DNA of 64,000 nucleotides from Thysanoteuthis rhombus (taxonomy: Eukaryota; Mollusca; Cephalopoda; Oegopsida; Thysanoteuthidae). Shown here one piece after another: positions 56,822-64,000 of this stretch. A program made the position numbers and the translations under genes. The notes below the pieces were generated by a model. That model made no database searches. It was given only the letters and a program-made list of their open reading frames with translations, and had not been told where the DNA came from. The DNA lies in the NCBI GenBank assembly GCA_963457665.1, contig OY735206.1, positions 29,637,599 to 29,701,598 on the forward strand, written 5' to 3'. Position 1 is the stretch's first letter. Every line of letters begins with the position of its first letter.

Positions 56822-59800
56822 TGTACATGCATAGCTTAGAGGAAACTATGCTCTCAAAACATACTTCACCAAGTCTGATATAAGGCCACATTCCAGAACA
56901 TTCTTACCTTTGCTTTTACCTCTCTCTTGACCCGGAGCAGGATCAATTGGGCACTACAGATGATTTCATTATGGATTGTGTCAACAGAGAGATAACCTGA
57001 TTGAGCCCTTCCCTCTTCAGGCCATTTGGAACCAGAGTAATCTTTCTCCTGGACTGGTTACCAACCATGGTTAGGGAGCCCAGTCTACTCTGCTATTTAC
57101 CTGTAGTTTGAGGGAGAAGGGATGGATTCATGCTTTTTTCTGAAGGCATTAATGTCTCGGCCAGAATTTGAACTTGGCTTGTCCAATCAATTCTCTGTGC
57201 TGTTAAGCATTCGGCTGCTATGGATATCTAGAACTTCGAGTGAAGAACAAACTCACTAACAATAGCTTGTGAGACTCACATGCTGGCAAATGTACTTTCT
57301 TCATCCGGGTGTTAAAAAAAAAGAATTAGCCCTCTTTCCGACAACTTGCATTTAAACTATTTCAAATCTAAAAACAATTTTTTAAAGACACAAATTACAA
57401 AAAGATGTTATTATGTGTATATTTTAACTTTAAAATAGATGTTGAAAGTAATTTTCCTTTAACCTGGATGCAGGTTCATACATCTCTCATGACATTAATG
57501 TTTCATTCCATCGGGAAACAACATAGCTGATACAACATAAGGTTTGGATGCTCAAATGAGGCAAGTACATGATGCAATCATTTAGACTACTAAATACAGT
57601 TGTCTCTGAGAAAAGTGTTGCCAAATGATAAATCAAATTGTTGCATAACATTTATGTGAACATGAATTCAACTCTCTTATACTTACGATAGCATTGTTTA
57701 TGAAATACCCTGTAGTCTCAGCTGTAACAGCTGGCCATGGAGAAATATTAGATTTTTTTTTATGAAAGACCTGTCCATAAAATCAATCCCTACCAGTGAG
57801 CTTAAACATTGAGATCATAAATTGTTGGTAAGCTGACTGAAAATCAGTTGTTTTAAACTCAGTACACTCAAATCCAGTAGGCGTCTCATTATTAAGTTTC
57901 TTAATGGAAAAGAAGTTCACATTTATTTTATAACATATTGTAAGTTTTTATTTTATTAGATCTTTTGACTACATTTGAAGTTCTTTTGATATGTTTCAAA
58001 CACAAGTAACTCAGACAATTTTCCATACATGGCTAATATCTCATTTCTGCCTTTAATTTTATCGGAATATTTCTTGTTACACTACTTGTTAAACATCCTA
58101 AAAAAAATCAAAAACATTGAAAAGTAGATAAAATCAAAATTAAATCTTGTTTAAATCAAAACGTTTATATTATTTATGTTTTAATCTAAAGATACGTAAC
58201 ACTACATGTCATGTTAGACAGATGGCTTCTGGATATGTGCAATGCTCTGAAACTTCACTATAACCAGCTGGAGATTTAAAGAAAGAAAAGGAAGTGGGGG
58301 TTCATTATGTTGAAAAACAGGTTGCTGTCATAAAAGTATTTTGTATTTGTATATGGTCTGGGGAGAGTTGATCACTCCTGTTACCACAGTGCTGAAGAAA
58401 TTTAAAATTTGGGTATGTTTGTTGTGTGGATGTAAGATAATCCGACAGAATGATGGTAGTAATCTGACAATGTGGAAGTGAAAGATTTGAGAAAAAATGT
58501 GTTAAGTCTCAAAAACTCTTATTATCATAAAAATAGGCTTGATGCATTTTGCCAAAGTTTCATCAGCTTCTTCGAAGAAGCCCATTGTAATACGGAAAAG
58601 CTGTTGCTAAAATGCAGTTGTTTACATGTCTGTAGGTAGCACATTGAAGAAAAATAGGGTCTATAACATTTCTAGGGTTGGAGGAGAGGAAGGGGAGAGA
58701 AGTTATTCTGTATGTGAGTGAGAAGGGGTCAAACTTGAGATGTTTTTTTTTTTATCACAGCAGGGGTGAGATGGAGAAAGATGATATGTTTTGGCTCAAA
58801 GGAAGTGTGGATGTATAGCGTAGATATATAAAGATCATAATCATTTGTGTGCAATTCAATTTCAGATTCACACAGGTCTACAGCATGGCATCATCAGATC
58901 CCGACAGCCTAACTGCTTGCCCCTTGACAACCCAACGCTTGCAGATAAGATGAAAGAAAGTGGATACAGCACACACATGGTTGGCAAATGGCACCTTGGA
59001 TTCTACAAGAAAGAATGTTTGCCCACCAGTCGAGGGTTTGATTCTTATTATGGTAAGTTGTAACATGTTGTCTAATATTTTTTTGTACTTTTTGATTACA
59101 AGATCTGTCCGAAAAAACCTCAATCATTTTCAATATCCCAAGAATCCCTTGCATGGACTTGATATATTTTGGTGACCAATCAGAGTGGACCTTATTACGC
59201 ATGCAAGAACATTCTCCCATTGCCCCATCTTCTTGTGCAGGTGTTTTTTTTTTGCCAAACATCACATCACCCAAGTTTGTCACCTCCCCCCACGTCCAGA
59301 TATTTTTTCCCAAAGCTAAAATTGCTGTTGGGTTGAAGATTTCAGACTGTGGACGGGATTAAGGGGAATATGAGAAAGCAGTTAATGGCAATTCTAAAAG
59401 AAGACTTTGCAGACTGTTTTAAAAATCAGAAGGGACACTGGGATAAGTGTGTGAGATCCTAAGGGAAGTACTTTGAAGTGGACTAAGGCAGCATTGGCCT
59501 TGGTTGGTTATTATTTTATTGATATTATATCGGTGGATGCTTTTATGACAGATTTTCCGTGTACATATAGATGAACACTTTACCAGATATGTTATACTTG
59601 GGTAATAATGATTGAACAACTGTAGCCATCAAAGATGGCAAAGGACTCTATCCTTTTTTATATGTGCGTATGTTTGTTTGTGTGTCCCAATGCTCCTCAC
59701 TACAGACTAGACCCCTTCTAAAAATGCTCTCTCTGATTTTTGGAAAAAAATGCTTTTTTACCTTTTTGGGGCTTTATTTTGAGGGATCTATTAATAACAT

Positions 59801-61668
59801 CTAGATTCTCCAGAATCCAGATGTTTTGTAGATGATTTTTCACTCTGTTTTAGATGTTTTCCAGTGGGAAACACCTGTGATGTCATAAATAGAATTTATT
59901 CTAACCATATTTCTTCTTTTTTTTTTTTTAATTTGTCTTCAAATTTTGACACTATGGTCGTTCAATATTATGTGAGTTACTGTTTATTTTACAGATTATG
60001 TTCAAAGGATTTCAAGAAGTTTAATTTTTGTAATAGGCTTTAGGATGGAATATAACATGATAATAGTACAAAGGAAATTGACCTTTTGCAAAAGAAGGCT
60101 ATTTTTTTTATTTATTGGTATATCATAGACTTAGAGAAAAAAAAACAGCTACTATCATGCTTCCTAAAGCCTCTTACAAAAATTAAACTTCTTAAAATTC
60201 TTTAAAAAGGAATTAAACTTTTCTGAATTTTTTTCTCATCAATTTGAAGGTTATTGGACTGGCAGTGAGAATTATTTCACGCACCACTGCTGTGATCGGT
60301 ATTGTGGCTATGATCTGCGTGACAATGTGACAAAAGTTACCAACCAGAATGGACATTACTCAACGCATCTTTTTGCCAAGAAAGCGATTGAAGTCGTTGA
60401 AAAACATGATGAAAAGAAGGTGATCAATTTTACTCTTCGATTTCACATTACTTGAGTTCATATTATTTCTGAGATTCTTATTTTGTTGGGTAATATTATT
60501 CTAGTGGCTCACAATTAATACAATTAATAAAACACTGATCTAGTTAGTCACTCAATAGGAACCGTTATATGACCAATGTATTTGGCAGCATGCCTTGTTG
60601 GGGGTAAAAATTGATAAAAAGGATTGATAACTTCTATCATCTTATGTTGGGCTGTGATCTTTCAAGAAATATAAATTTTCAAAAATCAAATGTGAACACT
60701 GCTGGGCACAAACTAAGAGACCAATTTAGCATAAACTTAGATTGTAATTTGAACACTGCTGTCAATTTAATGCTTTTTGTGCTAAATATAGCATGATTCT
60801 TGTCTTGGCAGCGCAAAAATTCAACACTTCTAGCCAATTTTTTACTGCTATTTTCCAGCAATTTTAGCCTATTTTAAGCTATATTCTAGCCATTGTAAGC
60901 AAATGTAGCTATTTTTAGCTCTACAAAAGGCTTAAAGTGTTTTTCAGCATGTTTTGATGCTTTTTCATGATTGATTTAGTGTGAAAAATCTCTTTCAGTT
61001 GGCAACACTGAATTTGACCACCTCCCCACTAAAAACCTATTCTGGTGGAGGAATTTTTAGACATAATAAGGAGAAAATGTTTAAATTTTCAGCCGTATAG
61101 CTCCATTAGTTCAGCCCGTGCTCTTGCTTGAAAACTGAAGAAACCTTTGTGGACAGTTTTGGTTACTGTTCTCTTATAGCTTACCAAAAGAAACATAAAG
61201 ATAATACAGAAATAGGATGGGGAAAAAATAGCATCTTCAATGCCAAGAAAAATGTCCATTAAAAGTAAATGCTCCAAATGCCATCTAATGACAAAAAATA
61301 AGATCAAGCTTCTTGGCTACTTAAACATGATATAATAATATAATTATTGATATAATAGTTGATTCATTTGATTAACAACTAGTAAAAATTTAGTAATCAC
61401 TTTGATCTTCCATACCTAAAACTGTTCATTACTTTTGGATGCATAGAACAAATTTCTGGACACATGTAATTTGGAGCAGACATAAACACTTAAAATTCAA
61501 TATGTTCTAAAAATTTCTTTAATTATTTTCAAGATGTTTTTTTTTTTCATTTGCAGCCACTATTTCTTTATGTTGCTCTCCAGTCAGTACACGCCCCTCT
61601 GCAAGTTCCATATAAATATGTGCGGCCGTATGAGTTTATAAAGAACAAACACAGGAGAATTTATGCTG
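51125..61668 (+). CDS. Arylsulfatase B-like lysosomal sulfatase, partial (first four exons)
   Basis: Exons 51125-51397, 58866-59052, 60250-60419 and 61557-61668 join in frame to about 247 codons; the gene continues past the right edge. Arylsulfatase B removes 4-sulfate from N-acetylgalactosamine in dermatan and chondroitin sulfate inside lysosomes. Visible: signal peptide [18 protein letters not shown] to about residue 23; [18 protein letters not shown] with metal-binding Asp40-Asp41; [13 protein letters not shown] with Cys78 for conversion to formylglycine; [18 protein letters not shown] with Lys132 and His134; [17 protein letters not shown] with His222, all matching human ARSB in order and spacing. 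One N-glycosylation sequon (NVT) lies in exon 3. The later Asp/Asn metal ligands should be in the missing exon. I chose ATG 51125 because the upstream in-frame codon is GTG. Invertebrates often have several such sulfatases, so ARSI/ARSJ-like paralogy is possible. Confidence 0.92.
51530..51740 (-). mobile_element. SINE-like piece with tRNA-type B box
   Basis: On the minus strand, aatgttgcttatctaattac, cactgttcgaacccag has a good B box (GTTCGAACC) at the right distance from the start of a tRNA-like head near 51725. No full cloverleaf seen. Confidence 0.4.
51845..51940. repeat. Inverted repeat around an acgacgtttcaacc motif, Penelope-like region?
   Basis: gttgtcaacac (51849-51859) and gtgttgacaac (51924-51934) are perfect complements. 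Between them acgacgtttcaaccgatctg, ctcttcggtctttgtcaggt resembles terminal regions of Penelope-like elements as I remember them; no reverse transcriptase nearby. Confidence 0.35.
52700..52895 (+). repeat. Family A, copy 6
   Basis: gttgcagtacattttcttg, aaaacatatgcaaagaaa, tagttgtctcccttgacca, ttacagacagaaaatacata in family A order. Confidence 0.6.
54051..54360. other. Unrecognised, GC-richer patch with a short frame
   Basis: cagggctagccctagatag at 54055-54073 and a 61-codon frame at 54174-54359 (Lys/Arg-rich, unknown). Possibly a decayed transposon. Confidence 0.3.
55074..56251 (-). mobile_element. Tc1-like transposon, near full length, inactive
   Basis: About 1.18 kb. The ends are related inverted repeats (caaaattattaaccttc left; complement ccaaaattattcacctctcc right). 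The minus strand reads as Tc1 transposase: KIVNEYN-like [40 protein letters not shown], then [11 protein letters not shown] (second catalytic region), YVWRK and [16 protein letters not shown]. Several stops and frame changes interrupt it, for example ACQPKKA after HQARL. It is a dead autonomous-type element in the intron of the sulfatase, opposite to the gene. Confidence 0.9.
56790..56820. repeat. (GT)n microsatellite
   Basis: About 14 gt units followed by catgtacatgca. Confidence 0.9.
56885..57250 (-). mobile_element. SINE-like element with tRNA-derived head
   Basis: On the minus strand from about 57230: gcagccgaatgcttaacagc then, 35 bp on, aagttcaaattctggcc, which fit A and B boxes of a tRNA-type pol III promoter. 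GC content is above that of its neighbours for about 300 bp. Confidence 0.45.
58866..59052 (+). CDS. Sulfatase exon 2
   Basis: Acceptor tcaatttcag, donor ATG/gtaagt, 62 codons plus one base. Encodes [13 protein letters not shown] and [20 protein letters not shown]. Confidence 0.93.
59101..59555 (+). mobile_element. Mariner-derived MITE, family E copy 3, in sulfatase intron 2
   Basis: Matches the reverse of 16545-17097 along its whole length, including the same internal junction. The plus strand keeps broken transposase C-terminal sequence (TVDGIK-like, KGHWDKC-like). Ends: agatctgtccgaaaaaacct left, ttatgacagattttcc right. Confidence 0.7.
59608..59910 (+). repeat. Family B, copy 2, in sulfatase intron 2
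   Basis: catcaaagatggcaaagga, ctctatcctttttatatg, ttgtttgtgtgtccc and gatgtcataaatagaattta match 32485-32785. Confidence 0.65.
60250..60419 (+). CDS. Sulfatase exon 3
   Basis: Acceptor atcaatttgaag; the first two bases complete Gly154; 56 further codons to donor AAG/gtgatc. Encodes [14 protein letters not shown], the NVT sequon and [16 protein letters not shown]. Confidence 0.92.
60525..61170 (+). repeat. Family C copy in sulfatase intron 3, split by family P
   Basis: Family C blocks (agtcactcaataggaaccgt, gcagcatgccttgttggggg, aactaagagaccaatttagc, then cagccgtatagctccattag and tttgtggacagttttgg) are interrupted at 60775-61015 by a reverse family P copy. Confidence 0.7.
60775..61015 (-). 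mobile_element. Family P, copy 2, nested in family C
   Basis: On the minus strand starts cagtgttgccaactgaaaga and ends tgttgaatttttgcgctgcc, matching 18434-18625. Its interior is rich in agctattttagct-like words. Confidence 0.5.
61557..61668 (+). CDS. Sulfatase exon 4, last one in the window
   Basis: Acceptor ttttcatttgcag, 37 codons plus one base, ending CATG-like GCTG/gtctgt. Encodes [18 protein letters not shown] and [11 protein letters not shown]. The donor is weak (C at +3), but the human protein continues with Gly-Met at this point, so the Gly codon split fits. Confidence 0.88.
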
Positions 61669-64000
61669 GTCTGTCATCTTCATGTTTTGTTTCTTTTGTT
61701 TTTACTTCTTCTAACAAAATTGCAAGAGGAATATGTATCACTGGTGTCACTCTGTCTGTTCATTAGTCTGTCTGCACAGTATGCCCAAAAGTTCTCTATG
61801 AATTTCAATGAAATTTTATGGAAAGGTAGGCCATTGGGTATGGAAAAATTGATCAAACTTTGGAGTGGATCTGGGAATTTGTTTTTGATATTTAGAGATA
61901 TTTTTTCATTATCATTCTACAGAAGAAGAAGTTAAAAATAAAAAACAGTTAAAAAGGTTAGATTCAAATTTTAAGGGAAATAAGTCAATATTTGTAAATT
62001 TGTAGTTCTCTCCTTCATTTTTTAATGTTTTATTTTCATTCAGTTTTTTCAATGTGTTTAACATCTCTATAATTCACTTTGTCCCCAGTTAACTGATGTC
62101 GTTTATTTTTTTTTTTCTATCAATTCTCGTAATAGATATAAAATTACCTCATCAGGATTCATAAGCATGAGACTATAGATTAAAGTTGTTTTTTAGATAT
62201 AATTTATAGTTCCCTTTTTAGTCACCCCACTTATCTGTGGTTTCCCTTTCAGAGAACCCCTCCTCCCCCAATCCACAATTTCCCTTCCAGACCCCTTCAC
62301 AATCTGAGTTTTCTTTTTCTGTGGTATTTGGATGCATCATTAGAATTTCCTTCATGTTAGTTAGTGTTAGTGGGCAGTATTAGGAGAGGTATGCATTCTC
62401 TGAGTGCTTTGTAGTCATTATCAACTAACCCATTTTTATCTATTTATGTTGATTACTGTTAGACCTAAAATGATTTTTAGGTAACTTCCTAGGAAAGTAT
62501 ATTAGATAAGCTTATCTAACTAAACAATTGATTAACACAACAATTGATTATGGTTGCAGTGCTATTTCATTCAGGATGTTGGATATAGACCAGCTGTTAT
62601 GGGTCATATATTGCAAGAAACATGGAAAATGTGACAAAATTATGAAAGTTTCAGCAAATAAACCCTGATATATGGAGATCAATATAAGATAAAGTGTCCT
62701 TTATTAGTTTGATGCATGCTTTCCCTATAAACAAGTTAACGTGATGAAGAAATCTCAAGCACAACTAATATTTTCTATCCATAATGAGTAACCTAGCTGG
62801 ACATAACTGATGTGGTATTGGATATGGGATACTTTTGAGAACAAGGGGTTGGATCTGAAGATACCCCTATACCAGTGAACTGGTAACTTTCTCAGCCTTG
62901 ATGCAAACAAGATAAGGCTCTTCAATTTTCCATTTTTAAAAATTCAGGGTCTGAACACTGGACAGAAAAGGCGTCATTACTACAATTGATGGAATAGCCC
63001 CCAAATGATGGAAAACACTCATTATGGGCTGTTCCCTGTGATCAGGTTGATTTTTCATGCAGATCATCTGGTTGTAGTTTTGTGTTATTCTTCCATGGAA
63101 AAGGGATTAATATCAGTGTGGTTAGCCGAGGAGGTACATGCTTCAGTTATAGATACATTCTTAAGACTCTTTTAAGCGTCAGATGATGTAATGAGATTGT
63201 AAGATTTGTTGTCTTGTAGAGTAAAACGTGTTCCTTGAGTAGAGTGGATGAAGCTTAAAAAGAGTTGTTTGTTTATGGATCGCATGTTAGTGAAAATATT
63301 CCACCGACTCAAGCAGCACTTATGCAGCAAATCAAACATGCTGTGTATCAGACTGGATATGTATGGCGCCAAAGTCTTATTGCCCAGCCAGTCTTCTCTG
63401 GCCCATCTGACTGGGGTTGAGTATACAGTGACTCAACATAGCGACCACCCTGGACTAATTTCCCTGAAGCATCAAAATCCTGCAAGAAACTAATTTGTTG
63501 TGGCTGTAAAGTTGCTTGCGTAGGCTGCTGTAAGTGCAAAGATGCCCACTTATAGTACACTATGTTTAGCCTCTGCCTAGGAGCTTGCTGATTTGAGAGG
63601 AAATGGATGATATATGTAAACATGTGAAGATAAAAATGCAATGTTATGATAAAATGGAATGATATTTTGAACCGATGATTTGACCCTGAATCATTTGTCT
63701 GATCACTTGTCTCCTTCTCTCATTGGATTCAGCATATTTTAAAATGTTTTACTTCCAAATTCATTTTTTCTCTTAACAGATTGACTAATAAGTCAAGGGA
63801 GAGAAAGAAGGGACGAACATTGTCATGATTTGACCAAGTGTGTGGGTAGTAGTATCCTACGTACTGAGAAAAATAGGAAAAGAGAATGCCTTGCCCCCAC
63901 CTCTTGGTAGAAGTGATGGCAACTATGATCTGAATAAATGAATATCACACATTCGAAGGATTGAGAAATAAATCCCAAAATATATTGAAAAATAATAAAA
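61669..64000 (+). other. Sulfatase intron 4 (continues), few recognisable features
   Basis: A family L-like tail (agttctctatgaatttcaat, gaaattttatgg) lies at 61788-61822. The frame at 63248-63493 (+) and 63348-63641 (-) show no domain. I see no exon encoding the expected MVxxMDE continuation, so the next exon is probably beyond the window. Confidence 0.5.

Larger units (their letters stand above)
51398..58865 (+). other. Sulfatase intron 1 (7.5 kb)
   Basis: Holds SINE-like pieces, family A copy 6, a near-complete Tc1 element and microsatellites, listed separately. The stretches 51960-52699, 52896-54050, 54361-55073, 56252-56790 and 57251-58865 show nothing recognised. Confidence 0.8.

Overview
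The window looks like invertebrate nuclear DNA, most likely from a coleoid cephalopod (octopus-like). It is AT-rich, with long (TA)n tracts up to about 240 bp, dense dispersed repeats, split genes with long introns and consensus GT/AG splice sites. The species call is an inference from repeat style and from the two protein matches; nothing in the sequence names the organism. Repeat family letters (A, B, C and so on) are my own working labels, made by comparing parts of this window with each other by eye.

Two host genes are well supported, both on the + strand. The first is nuclear-encoded mitochondrial elongation factor Ts (TSFM), complete in five coding exons at 38518-43942 (313 residues), with a poly(A) signal just downstream and possibly a non-coding first exon near 35.0 kb. 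The second is an arylsulfatase B-like lysosomal sulfatase: four exons at 51125-61668 (about 247 codons) carry the signal peptide, the first metal-binding aspartates, the CTPTR formylglycine motif and the GKWHLG motif. The rest of that gene lies beyond the right edge. A short piece at 33135-33242 behaves like the last coding exon of a third, unidentified gene.

Layout. 1-33 kb is repeat-filled intergenic or intronic DNA: RTE-type LINE ends (2.9, 13.1 and 30.5 kb), mariner-derived MITEs (9.2 and 16.5 kb), nested hAT-like elements (20.2 kb), a Penelope-like reverse transcriptase piece (19.0 kb), a Tc1 piece (26.9 kb), a large palindrome (17.6-18.4 kb), a composite repeat with U2 snRNA-like segments (21.9-22.7 kb) and a 43-bp tandem repeat (29.9 kb). 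33-38 kb holds the candidate exon, a 5S rRNA-derived SINE, an LTR-like repeat and a CpG-richer patch that may be the TSFM promoter. 38.5-44 kb is TSFM. 44-51 kb is repeat DNA, including a second U2-like composite (47.9 kb) and LINE pieces. 51-64 kb is the sulfatase gene, whose 7.5-kb first intron contains a near-complete Tc1 element and SINEs, and whose smaller introns contain mariner-MITE, family B and family C copies.

The two genes have no direct partnership: TSFM acts in mitochondrial translation, the sulfatase in lysosomal breakdown of glycosaminoglycans. The most unusual observations are the U2 snRNA-like segments inside a composite repeat, the 5S-derived SINE, the long inverted repeats and a CLEAR-type E-box just upstream of the sulfatase start. 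I did not find a convincing new multi-gene system.
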